Origin: an uncultured Clostridia bacterium
GTDB taxonomy: Bacteria; Bacillota; Clostridia; Christensenellales; Borkfalkiaceae
Direction of reading: 5' to 3'
DNA: 64,000 nucleotides
NCBI GenBank assembly: GCA_934247935.1
Contig: CAKQKE010000003.1
Span: 62,001 to 126,000, forward strand
The notes under the pieces were generated by a model, which had not been told where the DNA came from, searched no databases, and saw only the letters and a program-made list of their open reading frames with translations. The position numbers and the translations under genes were made by a program. This document shows, in pieces, positions 29,839-38,012 of the stretch; the first letter of the stretch is position 1; every line of letters begins with the position of its first letter.

Positions 29839-29862
29839 TTTACGCAATACGTATTATGTAAA
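29839..29862. repeat. Dispersed TACGTA-core palindrome, copy 5, over the ispDF promoter
   Basis: TTTAC-N14-GTAAA with central ATACGTAT. A TTGACA lies just upstream (29831-29836), and possible -10 hexamers (TATTAT or TTATGT) fall inside the palindrome's right half. A protein bound here would cover the ispDF promoter. ATG follows 10 bases later. Confidence 0.6.
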
Positions 29863-29871
29863 GAGGATAAT

Positions 29872-30990
29872 ATGAGCATTACGGCAATAATCACCGCGGC
29901 GGGAAACGGCACGCGCGCGGGCTTTAAAACCAATAAAGTTTTACAAATTTTACACGGAGACAAAACGGTACTCGAGTGCGCCGTCGAGCCCTTTTTGCAT
30001 TGCGAATATATAGACGAAATTATAATCACTTCATCAAAACCGGACTATGAAACAATAAATAATTTATTTACGAATTGCGAAAAACCTATAAAAATCGTCA
30101 TCGGCGGAGAAACGCGCGCAGACTCGGTAAAAAACGCCGTAGCGGCGGTTAAATGCGAATACGTGCTTATTCACGACGGCGCGCGCCCCTATTTGAGCGA
30201 TACTTTGCTCGATAAATGCGTGTATGCTCTTTTAAATTACGGTTCCTGCACCCCCGTCGTACCATGTACGGATACTTTGGCAACCGTTGAAAACGGCTAC
30301 ATAATTTCCTCTTCGAGACAAGGAAAAGCAAATGTTCAGACTCCGCAAGGGTTTAAAACGAAAAACCTGATTAAAGCGTTTTCTTTAAAAGAAAAAGACG
30401 AAATTTTTACGGACGAAACGGGACTTTATTGCAAATATATTCAACCGGTTTACGCCGTAGACGGAGAAAAAGAAAACGTAAAACTCACTTATAAAGAGGA
30501 CTTTTTACCCGAATTTAAATGCGGAACAGGCTTTGATTTGCACAAACTCGTCGTCGGCAGAAAACTGATTTTAGGCGGCGTGGAAATACCATATGAAAAA
30601 GGCTTGCTGGGTCACAGCGACGCCGACGTACTTACCCATGCTGTAATGGACGCGCTGCTCTCCTCGTGTTCGCTCAGAGATATCGGCTATCATTTCAGCG
30701 ATAAAGACGAAAAATATAAAGACATTTCAAGCATGATTTTACTTGAAAACGTAATGGAAATGGTTAAGAATGCGGGTTATCGTCCCGTAAACGTAACCGC
30801 GGTGATTATGGCAGAACGTCCAAAATTGTCACCGTATATTCAATCGATTTCTCAAAATCTTGCAAATGCGCTCGAACTGCCCGTCGATAAAGTGGGCATA
30901 ACGGCAACCACGCTTGAAGGAATAGGCATTGTCGGCAGAGAAGAAGGCATAGCCACGCAAGCATATTGCAGCGTTCAAAAGATAAAATAA
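29872..30990 (+). CDS. ispDF: Bifunctional IspD/IspF of the MEP isoprenoid pathway
   Basis: 372 residues. Residues 1-215 are IspD (CDP-ME synthase): AAGNGTRAG nucleotide-binding loop, HDGARPY and PQGF. Residues about 216-372 are IspF (MEcPP synthase): GTGFDLHKL, LGHSDADVLTHAVMDALL with the zinc-binding Asp-x-His and His, and TTLEGIG. The fusion joins two non-consecutive steps of the pathway (IspE acts between them) and is well known in alpha- and epsilon-proteobacteria, and less common elsewhere. AGAGGA ribosome binding site. Confidence 0.96.
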   Translation: MSITAIITAAGNGTRAGFKTNKVLQILHGDKTVLECAVEPFLHCEYIDEIIITSSKPDYETINNLFTNCEKPIKIVIGGETRADSVKNAVAAVKCEYVLIHDGARPYLSDTLLDKCVYALLNYGSCTPVVPCTDTLATVENGYIISSSRQGKANVQTPQGFKTKNLIKAFSLKEKDEIFTDETGLYCKYIQPVYAVDGEKENVKLTYKEDFLPEFKCGTGFDLHKLVVGRKLILGGVEIPYEKGLLGHSDADVLTHAVMDALLSSCSLRDIGYHFSDKDEKYKDISSMILLENVMEMVKNAGYRPVNVTAVIMAERPKLSPYIQSISQNLANALELPVDKVGITATTLEGIGIVGREEGIATQAYCSVQKIK

Positions 30991-31002
30991 CTGCTTGCTT
31001 TT

Positions 31003-31038
31003 GCGCTGTATAACGCTAATTATTGTGTTATACAACGC
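31003..31038 (+). terminator. Probable terminator of ispDF
   Basis: Stem TGTATAAC/GTTATACA extended by CG pairs, 12 bases after the stop codon. The T tract is short (CGTTTTCT), so efficiency is uncertain. Confidence 0.5.
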
Positions 31039-31051
31039 GTTTTCTGACACT

Positions 31052-31075
31052 TTTACGCAATACGTACGCCGTAAA
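31052..31075. repeat. Dispersed TACGTA-core palindrome, copy 6
   Basis: TTTAC-N14-GTAAA with GCAATACGTACGCC between the arms. The right half is more degenerate than in the other copies. Confidence 0.55.
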
Positions 31076-31128
31076 CAAGTCATATCGGCAATGATTTTAC
31101 TGTCGCAAACAAAGAAAATTCAAACACA

Positions 31129-31192
31129 ATTACAGCCCTCCTTGTGTAAAGGAGGGTGGCGCGCGGAACGCGTGACGGAAGGATTGTAAAAG
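31129..31192 (-). repeat. Dispersed repeat family B, copy 2
   Basis: On the minus strand begins TTTTACAATCCTTCCGTCAC and includes CGCGTTCCGCG and a hairpin CCCTCCTT ... AAGGAGGG. Same organisation as 10701-10764 in the opposite orientation. Points toward copy 3. Confidence 0.7.
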
Positions 31193-31232
31193 CAAATTTC
31201 AATAAATCGAGCCAATTCTAAACTCAAATAAG

Positions 31233-31281
31233 ACAATCCCTCAGTCAGCCTTGCTGACAGCCCCCTTTGCACAAAGGGGCC
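31233..31281 (+). repeat. Dispersed repeat family B, variant copy 3
   Basis: Begins ACAATCCCTCAGTCAGCC and ends with hairpin CCCCTTTGCACAAAGGGG. Shares the ACAATCC edge and terminal hairpin with copies 1 and 2, but the centre differs. Copies 2 and 3 face each other (GGATTGT ... ACAATCC) about 45 bases apart. Confidence 0.6.
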
Positions 31282-31562
31282 GAAAAATTTTGTCTTAAAT
31301 TATAAAAAATTTTTGTTTATCTTACAAAAGAATCGAAAAATTTTGCCTTTATTATATAATCCACTGCCGTTAAGTTAAACAAATTACACAATAAACGTTT
31401 TAATTTAAGTCAGTAAAAGCGGCAAATATAGTCACTGTGTTTTCACTGAATATAAACGAAGAATTTACAATCACGCCATTATGCCGTAATATTTACGCGC
31501 TATAATAAAAAACAATAAAAAACAACCGACATGCCACACTCGGCATAAAAGAGGAGAAGATC

Positions 31563-32015
31563 ATGAGAGAATTTGACAAACTTTGCAAAGAATTTGAAAA
31601 TTTAGATGCGCTTACTTACGGTGCTTTGCTTGCGGAAAAATCTTTAAAGATTATACCCGCACTCGGCGCAATTACCGAAGACGGACTTACCGGCGTACAA
31701 ATTTTTAATACGTTTATTCTCGGCGCGATGGCTGCCGACGGCAAACTTTCCGAAGAAGAATATTTGTTGTGCTACCCATTAATCAAGGTGTTTTTCGGTG
31801 ACGAACTCACTTATGAAGATTGCGCCGCAGTATTCAGAAAACTTAAAAAGGACCACCGCGAACTTAAAAAGAGCGTAGACGAAATGGTCGACGTACTCGG
31901 TCTCGTTTCCGAAGATTTAAAGGACGATATTATTTTGGTTTGCCTTGCAATTTGCGCAATCGACGGCAAAGTTTCGCTCAGCGAAAAGGCATGGATTAAA
32001 AAACTTATAAAATAA
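31563..32015 (+). CDS. TerB-like (DjlA N-terminal fold) protein
   Basis: 150 residues, all helical and acidic. Two copies of the TerB-type motif are visible: AADGKLSEEEY (about 58-68) and AIDGKVSLSEKAWIKKLI near the C-terminus. These Asp/Glu-rich loops bind metal ions in TerB. The family occurs in tellurite-resistance operons, but also alone as a stand-alone domain of unclear function. No other ter genes are here, so no resistance role should be assumed. GAGGAGA ribosome binding site and own terminator. Confidence 0.6.
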   Translation: MREFDKLCKEFENLDALTYGALLAEKSLKIIPALGAITEDGLTGVQIFNTFILGAMAADGKLSEEEYLLCYPLIKVFFGDELTYEDCAAVFRKLKKDHRELKKSVDEMVDVLGLVSEDLKDDIILVCLAICAIDGKVSLSEKAWIKKLIK

Positions 32016-32046
32016 TTACTTTTAATATAATTTCTGTTTAATATTT

Positions 32047-32083
32047 AAGGGCAAAACGTTTTTCACGGCGTTCTGCCCTTTTT
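32047..32083 (+). terminator. Terminator of the TerB-like gene
   Basis: AAGGGCA-a-AACG / CGTT-c-TGCCCTT followed by TTTTTA, 31 bases after the stop codon. Confidence 0.85.
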
Positions 32084-32143
32084 ATATACGTTTAAACGCA
32101 CGACCGCAAAATTTGCTTTACAGTCTTGACTACAACAAAAATA

Positions 32144-32171
32144 TGCGGCTACCGCAATTGCGATAGCCGCA
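32144..32171 (-). terminator. Terminator of the first XRE gene
   Basis: Hairpin TGCGGCTA-c-CGCAATTGCG-a-TAGCCGCA. On the minus strand it is followed by TATTTTTGTTG. Confidence 0.8.
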
Positions 32172-32194
32172 CTTTTAATTTGCTAATTCAATAT

Positions 32195-32407
32195 TTAAGA
32201 TTTTGTTTCATCTATTCCGTCGGTCAATTCTTCAAAAGTAACGCCGAATATTTTAAGCATCTTTTTTACGTTGTATAAAGACGGTTCGTTTTTATTGCAC
32301 TCCCACTCGCTCACTCTCTGTTGAGCCGTCTCCATTTTCTCGGCAAAATCCTTTTGGCTTAAATTGTTGATTTTTCTGAAATACTTAATATTATCGCCCA
32401 ATTTCAT
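32195..32407 (-). CDS. Small XRE-family DNA-binding protein A
   Basis: 70 residues, essentially one Cro/C1-type helix-turn-helix: LSQKDFAEKMETAQQRVSEWE forms helices 2-3, followed by NEPSLYNVKKMLKIFGVTFEEL. No sensor domain. A perfect palindrome at 32449-32464, 42 bases upstream, is a likely autoregulatory operator. No Shine-Dalgarno sequence is visible. A TATTAT hexamer ends 6 bases before the ATG, so a leaderless mRNA is possible. Its partner gene is not obvious; the second XRE gene follows the same pattern 105 bases away. Confidence 0.85.
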   Translation of the reverse strand: MKLGDNIKYFRKINNLSQKDFAEKMETAQQRVSEWECNKNEPSLYNVKKMLKIFGVTFEELTDGIDETKS

Positions 32408-32448
32408 GACAATATAATACTCTAAATTTAGTGTATTATACTTAATTT

Positions 32449-32464
32449 ACACTAATATTAGTGT
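32449..32464. promoter_or_regulatory. Candidate operator of XRE gene A
   Basis: Perfect 16-bp palindrome ACACTAATATTAGTGT upstream of XRE gene A, with a further half-site TAGTGTA about 20 bases nearer the gene. Confidence 0.55.
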
Positions 32465-32511
32465 TGTTATATTATTGCAAACTACGAGGCGATTATATTT
32501 TAAATTGCGTT

Positions 32512-32724
32512 TCACTTTTCAAAAGTATCTTTTATACCTAAAAAATAATCGGCAGATACGTCAAACGCCGTTGCCATTCTCCTTAAAATGTCGTAGCCGG
32601 GCTTCGCTTTCCCCTTCAACCACTCGCTTATCTGACTTTGCTTTACGCCGATTTTGTTTGCAAATTCCGTTTGCGTCAAATTGTTCAATTTTAAAAACTC
32701 TTCTAATATTTCCGTAAATTCCAT
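32512..32724 (-). CDS. Small XRE-family DNA-binding protein B
   Basis: 70 residues with one Cro/C1-type HTH: LTQTEFANKIGVKQSQISEWLKG, then KPGYDILRRMATAFDVSADYFLG. Paralogue of gene A in layout but not closely similar in sequence. Two ATAGAA-N2-TTCTAT palindromes lie upstream (32736-32779). No Shine-Dalgarno sequence; TATAAT ends 6 bases before the ATG, the spacing expected for transcription starting at the A of ATG. Confidence 0.85.
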   Translation of the reverse strand: MEFTEILEEFLKLNNLTQTEFANKIGVKQSQISEWLKGKAKPGYDILRRMATAFDVSADYFLGIKDTFEK

Positions 32725-32735
32725 AATTATATTAT

Positions 32736-32779
32736 ATAGAATTTTCTATTAAAATACTTGACTTATAGAATATTCTATA
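32736..32779. promoter_or_regulatory. Two operator-like palindromes upstream of XRE gene B
   Basis: ATAGAA-TT-TTCTAT (32736-32749) and TATAGAATATTCTATA (32764-32779), centres about 29 bp apart, close to three helical turns, i.e. on the same face of the DNA. Typical of a cooperative repressor site. Confidence 0.6.
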
Positions 32780-32906
32780 TTAATATAAATACAGGTTTCA
32801 TTTTATAAAATATCCGATATTTTCATCACGAATTATTGCAAATAATTTAAAATCGATTTTTCGCACAAAATCAAGACCCTTTTGTTGCCCGACAATCAAG
32901 CAAATT

Positions 32907-32940
32907 AAAAAACAGGCTGATTTTTTTCAACCTGTTTTTT
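32907..32940 (-). terminator. Terminator of the opp operon
   Basis: Hairpin A6-CAGG-c-TGA / TCA-a-CCTG-T6 downstream of oppF, with T and A tracts on both sides. Confidence 0.85.
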
Positions 32941-32983
32941 ATTTAATGCGGCTGAACTGCCGTTTAATTTAATTTTTAAACCC

Positions 32984-34000
32984 TTATTTGTCTTGAGAGT
33001 AAAGGTGGCACGCAACGAAATGTCCGTTGCCGTAATCTTTAAACTCGGGTTCGACCTCGGCACAAATATCCATACATTTGCTGCAACGAGTGTGAAATTT
33101 ACACCCTTTAGGCGGATTTGCGGGAGACGGAATATCTCCTTTTAAAATAATACGATTCATCTTTACGTCCGGATCGGGGACGGGAACAGCCGACAAAAGA
33201 GCCTCGGTATAAGGATGCATCGGGTTGTTGAACAAATCTTGCTTGTCGGCAAATTCAACCATGTTGCCGAGATACATTACGCCGACCTGGTCGGAAATAT
33301 GCTCTACAACGGACAAATCGTGCGAAATAAACACGTAAGCAAGGTTGTCTTGCTCTTGCAAGTCCTTGAAAAGATTGATTATTTGCGCTTGAATAGACAC
33401 GTCGAGTGCAGAAACGGGCTCGTCGCAAATTACAAGTTTGGGCTTAAGCGCAAGTGCCTTGGCAATGCATATACGTTGCCTTTGACCGCCCGAAAACTCG
33501 TGCGGATAACGGCCGTAAAAATGGGGCTGAAGTCCGCATTTTTCCATTATGCTCATTACGTACTCTTTATGTTCTTCCTTGGGTACGATTTTGTGCACCC
33601 TTACCGCCTCGCCGATAATTTCGCCGATAGGAAGTCTCGGCGACAATGACGAATACGGGTCCTGGAATATCATCTGGAACTCGGGGCGAACTTTTCTGAG
33701 TGCTTCGCCTTTAAGATTTGTGATGTCTTTGCCGTTGAACAAAATTTGACCGCCGGTTACGTCGTAAAGACGCAAAATCGTCCTGCCCATAGTGGTTTTT
33801 CCGCAACCGGATTCACCTACAATACCAACAGTTTTGCCTGCGTCAAGGTTAAACGATACGCCGTCGACAGCCTTTAAAAACACTCTGTCTTGCTTTCTTA
33901 AAGGCTTGTTGATCTGAAAATACTTTTTTAAATCTTTTACTTCGAGCAAATGCCCGGGCTGAGAGGAAACGACGTTTTCTTCTTTAATAATATCACTCAT
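32984..34000 (-). CDS. oppF: Oligopeptide ABC transporter ATPase OppF
   Basis: 338 residues, normal length. Walker A GESGCGKTT, Q-loop FQDP, signature FSGGQRQR, Walker B LVICDEPVSALD and the switch His in FISHDLSV. The C-terminal oligopeptide/dipeptide extension carries CKFHTRCSKCMDIC, a cysteine cluster of the kind that holds a [4Fe-4S] centre in Opp/Dpp ATPases. Forms a heterodimer with OppD. Its ATG overlaps oppD by 8 bases. Last gene of the operon. Confidence 0.95.
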   Translation of the reverse strand: MSDIIKEENVVSSQPGHLLEVKDLKKYFQINKPLRKQDRVFLKAVDGVSFNLDAGKTVGIVGESGCGKTTMGRTILRLYDVTGGQILFNGKDITNLKGEALRKVRPEFQMIFQDPYSSLSPRLPIGEIIGEAVRVHKIVPKEEHKEYVMSIMEKCGLQPHFYGRYPHEFSGGQRQRICIAKALALKPKLVICDEPVSALDVSIQAQIINLFKDLQEQDNLAYVFISHDLSVVEHISDQVGVMYLGNMVEFADKQDLFNNPMHPYTEALLSAVPVPDPDVKMNRIILKGDIPSPANPPKGCKFHTRCSKCMDICAEVEPEFKDYGNGHFVACHLYSQDK

Positions 34001-35282
34001 TCTTCATTCCCTCCTCGTAAAGATAACAAGAAACGTAATGCGTATCCGAAATTTTAATCATCGGTGGATAATCGCCCTTGCATTTTTCGCACGCTTTATC
34101 GCATCTGTTTCTGAAATAACACGTTTTAGGCATATTTATCGGGTTGGGCACGTTGCCCGGAATGTTGTAAAGTCTGCCCGTGTCTCTGCCCACGACGGGT
34201 TTACTCTTTTGCAAACCTACCGTATAGGGGTGCATCGGGTTTTTGAATATCTCATCAACAGTGCCTTTTTCAACGATTCTTCCCGCATACATTACCACTA
34301 CGTAATCGACCATTTCGGCAATAACGCCGAGATCGTGAGTGATAAGCATGATGCTGCCGCTGATTTTCTTTTTAACGTCCCTCAAAAGGTCCAGAATTTG
34401 CGCCTGAATAGTAACGTCGAGTGCGGTCGTAGGTTCGTCCGCGATAATAAGACGGGGGTTGCAAATAAGCGACATTGCAATCATTACACGTTGACGCATA
34501 CCGCCGGAAAGTTCGTGCGGGTAAGACTTGTAAACGTGTTCCGCCATAGCGATACCTACAAGTTCGAGCATCTCTATACTTCTTTTCTTTGCCTCTTCTT
34601 TGCTTATTCCGTTGACGTGAAGAAGGCTGACCTCGTCAAGTTGATACCCGATTGTAAATACAGGGTTCAGACTCGTCATGGGCTCCTGGAATATCATCGA
34701 AATCTCTCTTCCTCTGATATGCGCCATTTCGCTCATGGGGAGTTTTGCTATATCGAGCACTTCTTCGTGCTCTTCGTAGATGTTTTTATAACGAATTCTG
34801 CCGAATTTAGTCTTGGATTCTACCAAAACGGGCTTGCCGTCTTCACCCAGAACCACGTTGCCCTGCTCGTCTTTTTGCGGAACCATAATCGGCTCTTTAC
34901 CGACGACTTTACGCACGTTGGAACGGAAACGAATACTTCCGCTCACGATCTGACCGGCGGGGGCTTGAATAAGTCTCATTAAAGACATACTCGAAATACT
35001 CTTACCGCAGCCGCTTTCGCCGACTATGCCGACGGTAGAACCTTCGGGCACTTCAAAAGTAACGCCGTTTACAGCCTTAACCACGCCGTTATCGGTGTAG
35101 AAATAAGTGTGCAAATCTTCAAATTCGACGATGTTTTTGGGGTCTTTCATCTGCGTGACGTAATCGTCGCGGGTGTATTGAGCGTTTCTCTTTTGCAATT
35201 CTTTAATCGCCCTTGCGTTTTCCTTTGCGATGTTAGACGATTCTTCGGCAGATATATAATGTTTATTTTTTTCTTTAGCCAT
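33993..35282 (-). CDS. oppD: Oligopeptide ABC transporter ATPase OppD with insertion
   Basis: 429 residues, against about 330-360 in the family. Walker A GESGCGKS (88-95), Q-loop FQEP, signature LSGGM, Walker B LIIADEPTTALD, switch LITHD. The C-terminal cysteine cluster CYFRNRCDKACEKC suits a [4Fe-4S] centre. Extra parts are a charged N-terminal extension of about 50 residues and an insertion of about 50 residues between Walker A and the Q-loop (roughly 119-172). Starts 3 bases downstream of oppC and overlaps oppF. Confidence 0.93.
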   Translation of the reverse strand: MAKEKNKHYISAEESSNIAKENARAIKELQKRNAQYTRDDYVTQMKDPKNIVEFEDLHTYFYTDNGVVKAVNGVTFEVPEGSTVGIVGESGCGKSISSMSLMRLIQAPAGQIVSGSIRFRSNVRKVVGKEPIMVPQKDEQGNVVLGEDGKPVLVESKTKFGRIRYKNIYEEHEEVLDIAKLPMSEMAHIRGREISMIFQEPMTSLNPVFTIGYQLDEVSLLHVNGISKEEAKKRSIEMLELVGIAMAEHVYKSYPHELSGGMRQRVMIAMSLICNPRLIIADEPTTALDVTIQAQILDLLRDVKKKISGSIMLITHDLGVIAEMVDYVVVMYAGRIVEKGTVDEIFKNPMHPYTVGLQKSKPVVGRDTGRLYNIPGNVPNPINMPKTCYFRNRCDKACEKCKGDYPPMIKISDTHYVSCYLYEEGMKNE

Positions 35283-35285
35283 TTT

Positions 35286-36386
35286 TTATCTCCTCGATTT
35301 CGGGTCAAACGCATCACGAAGACCGTCGCCTACAAAGTTAAATGCAAGTACCGCAAGTACGATACAGATACCGGGAGCAATCCAAAGATTGGGATATAGT
35401 CTCAATGCAACGGAGTTTGCTGCGGCGTTAATCATGTTACCCCACGTAGCGTAAATGGGCGGAATACCTATACCGAGATATCCGAGCGTCGCTTCCGTCA
35501 AAATTATACCGCCGAGACCAAGAGTCATCGAAACGATAAGTTGAGGCATAACGTTGGGGATTAAGTGTTTTATAATCTTATGCGAAACGGGTAAGCCGCT
35601 GGCTTCCGCGCTGAGCATGAATTCCTGTTCTCTTAACGAAAGTATTTGTCCTCTTACGAGTCTCGCCGTACCCGACCAACCGATTAAGGTCATAAGTGCC
35701 ATCATTATGTACAGTTTTTCGGGACCGTCAAAACCTCTCGCTTCCAAAGCAACACCCAAAATCATAAGTATCGGGAAGGACGGAATACAGTTGAAAATAT
35801 CGACTATTCTCATGACAAGTTGGTCGACCCAACCGCCGAAATACCCCGCTAAACCGCCGAGCAGTATGCCTATTAACGTCTGTAGTATAACTACAACGAA
35901 ACCTATTGTAAGCGAAATTCTGCCGCCGTACAGAAGTCTTGTAAATACGTCGAAACCTTTATCGTCCGTGCCGAGCCAGTGCTCGAAAGACGGTTTTAAA
36001 TAGTTGGTAGGTTGAGTGTATGTTACTACATAAATCGTATATTCTTCTCCGTCGATAGTGACGACTTGTTCTCTCACTGTTTCTACAAGCACAGGCTTGG
36101 AGTAGTCCTGGCTTTGTTCGGGCCAGATAAACGGCAAAAACTTGAGTGTAGGTCCTAAAAACGAAAGGACAAATAAAGTAATCAATATAATCAAGCCTGT
36201 CATAGACAATTTAGAACGGAAAAATCTCTTCAAAACCATTCTTGACGGACTCAACGTTCTCGCCGTTACCTCGTCTATGCTTACTTCTTCTTCGATTTCC
36301 GCACTTTCTTGCGCGTTTTCGAGCAGAGTATCGACAACGGGTTCTTGATTTATTTCGTTGTTATTTTCTTTTTCGATGTCCATCAT
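35286..36386 (-). CDS. oppC: Oligopeptide ABC transporter permease OppC with loop insertion
   Basis: 366 residues with a negatively charged cytoplasmic N-terminus (1-45), TM1 at about 62-82 and the BPD_transp_1 core. The EAA-type loop (SAEASGLPVSHKIIKHLIPN) contacts the ATPases. In the first external loop, between KFLPF and the conserved HWLGTDDKG, there is an insertion of about 40 residues (88-128) with beta-strand character. Starts 5 bases after oppB; translation probably coupled. Confidence 0.93.
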   Translation of the reverse strand: MMDIEKENNNEINQEPVVDTLLENAQESAEIEEEVSIDEVTARTLSPSRMVLKRFFRSKLSMTGLIILITLFVLSFLGPTLKFLPFIWPEQSQDYSKPVLVETVREQVVTIDGEEYTIYVVTYTQPTNYLKPSFEHWLGTDDKGFDVFTRLLYGGRISLTIGFVVVILQTLIGILLGGLAGYFGGWVDQLVMRIVDIFNCIPSFPILMILGVALEARGFDGPEKLYIMMALMTLIGWSGTARLVRGQILSLREQEFMLSAEASGLPVSHKIIKHLIPNVMPQLIVSMTLGLGGIILTEATLGYLGIGIPPIYATWGNMINAAANSVALRLYPNLWIAPGICIVLAVLAFNFVGDGLRDAFDPKSRR

Positions 36387-36391
36387 TCACC

Positions 36392-37918
36392 TCACCCGCT
36401 GATTTTTACTCTCGGGTCAACCACAGCATACATAAGGTCGCTTAAAAGTGTACCCAAAACCGTAAGAACAGCCATAAACATATTGTAACCCATTATAAAC
36501 GGTATATCTTTTGCAACAAGCGCGTCGTAAGCGTATTTACCGATACCGGGTATAGAGAATACCGTTTCGGTAATCATTGCGCCGCTGAATAAACTCGGTA
36601 AAATACCCGCAAACATCGTTACAAGCGGAATCATCGTGTTTTTAAACGCGTGCTTGTAAACGACGGTATGTTCGCTTAAACCTTTCGCCCTTGCAGTCCT
36701 GATATAATCGGCGTTTAACACTTCCAGCGTATTCGTCCTTGTGTATCTCATAAGTCCGCCGATAGATAATAACACAAGTACCGTCATAGGAAGCACAAGG
36801 TGCCATGCCGCATCGATAAATCTTGTCCAGCCCGACGCCGTGACCGGCAAAGAACTATTTAGTCCCGTCGCCGGGAATATATGAAGTTTTACCGCAAACA
36901 AACGAATGAAAAGGTTTGCCGCAAAGAAAGTCGGCAAAGATATACCTATCATCGCGAGAACGGTAACGGTATAGTCGACTACGCCGTATTGGTGCGTAGC
37001 GGCTTTTATTCCGAGCGGAATTGCGATCAGGAATTGCAAAATAGTGGCAATGAAAGAAATAATGAACGAAATGCCCATCCTTTCTTGAATAACTTGCGCA
37101 ACGGGTTTGTTATACTTAAACGAAAGACCGAGGTCGCCTTTAAGCATATTGCCGAGCCACTTGAAATAACTTTTAAAAATCGCACCCGCTTTATCCCAAC
37201 CGGAAGCGACCGAATAATTCATTTTAAAAGTGCTTTCTTTTCCGTTAGGCGTAAATTTAAGGTTTCCGTCGGAGTCCTTTTCGATTTGGTTTGTACTGCC
37301 GCTTCTTACAAACTCGCCGAAACGCACTGTAATGGTTTCGTCGGGATTTACGGTATACATGCCCTCTTCTTCAAGCACCAACTTATCCACGATGACGACT
37401 ATCGTATTATCCGAAGAATCGGAAGACGAATCGCTGTCGTCGCTCGATTTAGCGATTTCTTGAGAACTGCTTTCTATCTTGTAAATTTCATATACGCCGT
37501 TATCTCTTAAATAAAGCCTGTGAGTCTTCTTTTTGATTGTCTTTTCGTATTGCCCCACGTACCACTCTTTAAGAGCAGCCGATTTTTCCGCGTCGGTTGT
37601 AGTAGGAGAATCGAGAATCAATTTTACGTGCTCGCGAGCAAGAGTCTTTGCGTTTCTGGTAAATCCGTATTTTGCAAATTGACTCTCTCCGCTTACCTTT
37701 ATGGTAATATATGCCTCGGGCATTGAAAGTCCGTAAATTTCTTTAATTCTGTCTACTTCGTCCTGAGTGATTGTGCCTTGACTTAATGCCGAAGAATATT
37801 TATCGTCGACAAAGTCGGTGGGCATTACTCTCGTAAGACCGAAAATGATTATCGATACGCCGAGAAGAATTACTATAGACAACAGAAGACGTTTTACTAT
37901 GTATTTTAACGTTTTCAC
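36392..37918 (-). CDS. oppB: Oligopeptide ABC transporter permease OppB with large extracellular insertion
   Basis: 508 residues, against 305-340 in the family. TM1 (11-29) is followed by the usual RIKEIYGL segment. The expected loop is then interrupted by about 170 extra residues (roughly 72-245), including an acidic/serine run SSDDSDSSSDSSDN (158-171), before the conserved FKWLGNMLKGDLGLSF and the remaining helices. The EAA loop (RTARAKGLSEHTVVYKHAFKN) is intact. By topology the insertion is extracellular. It lies 94 bases downstream of oppA with a strong hairpin between. Confidence 0.93.
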   Translation of the reverse strand: MKTLKYIVKRLLLSIVILLGVSIIIFGLTRVMPTDFVDDKYSSALSQGTITQDEVDRIKEIYGLSMPEAYITIKVSGESQFAKYGFTRNAKTLAREHVKLILDSPTTTDAEKSAALKEWYVGQYEKTIKKKTHRLYLRDNGVYEIYKIESSSQEIAKSSDDSDSSSDSSDNTIVVIVDKLVLEEEGMYTVNPDETITVRFGEFVRSGSTNQIEKDSDGNLKFTPNGKESTFKMNYSVASGWDKAGAIFKSYFKWLGNMLKGDLGLSFKYNKPVAQVIQERMGISFIISFIATILQFLIAIPLGIKAATHQYGVVDYTVTVLAMIGISLPTFFAANLFIRLFAVKLHIFPATGLNSSLPVTASGWTRFIDAAWHLVLPMTVLVLLSIGGLMRYTRTNTLEVLNADYIRTARAKGLSEHTVVYKHAFKNTMIPLVTMFAGILPSLFSGAMITETVFSIPGIGKYAYDALVAKDIPFIMGYNMFMAVLTVLGTLLSDLMYAVVDPRVKISG

Positions 37919-37937
37919 TTTTTACCTACCTTTATTC

Positions 37938-37970
37938 GGCAAAAAGGCGGATAACGTCCGCCGTTTTGCC
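37938..37970 (-). promoter_or_regulatory. oppA-oppB intercistronic hairpin
   Basis: Stem GGCAAAA-GGCGG / CCGCC-TTTTGCC with a 7-base loop, not followed by a T tract on the minus strand. Such hairpins after a binding-protein gene usually stabilise the upstream mRNA or dampen downstream expression, giving more OppA than permease. Confidence 0.65.
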
Positions 37971-38012
37971 TATACGGTTAAATTTGTAGTATTTATGCTT
38001 TCGTTTGATTTA

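Larger units (their letters stand above)
31039..31562. other. Repeat-rich gap between ispDF and the TerB-like gene
   Basis: No gene. It contains palindrome copy 6 and two family-B repeats in inverted orientation. A GTAAAAGCGGCAAA stretch near 31415 resembles the flank of palindrome copy 2. Confidence 0.6.

Noticed and set aside
31563..32015. Tellurite resistance locus
   Set aside because: Only a single TerB-like domain is present, without terC/D/E/Z partners. The domain alone does not show resistance.
32449..32464. Link between the XRE operator and the pta/tmcAL repeat because both contain ACACT/AGTGT
   Set aside because: The half-sites are alike but the spacers differ (6 versus 3 bases), so one protein would not bind both in the same way. 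Probably coincidence.
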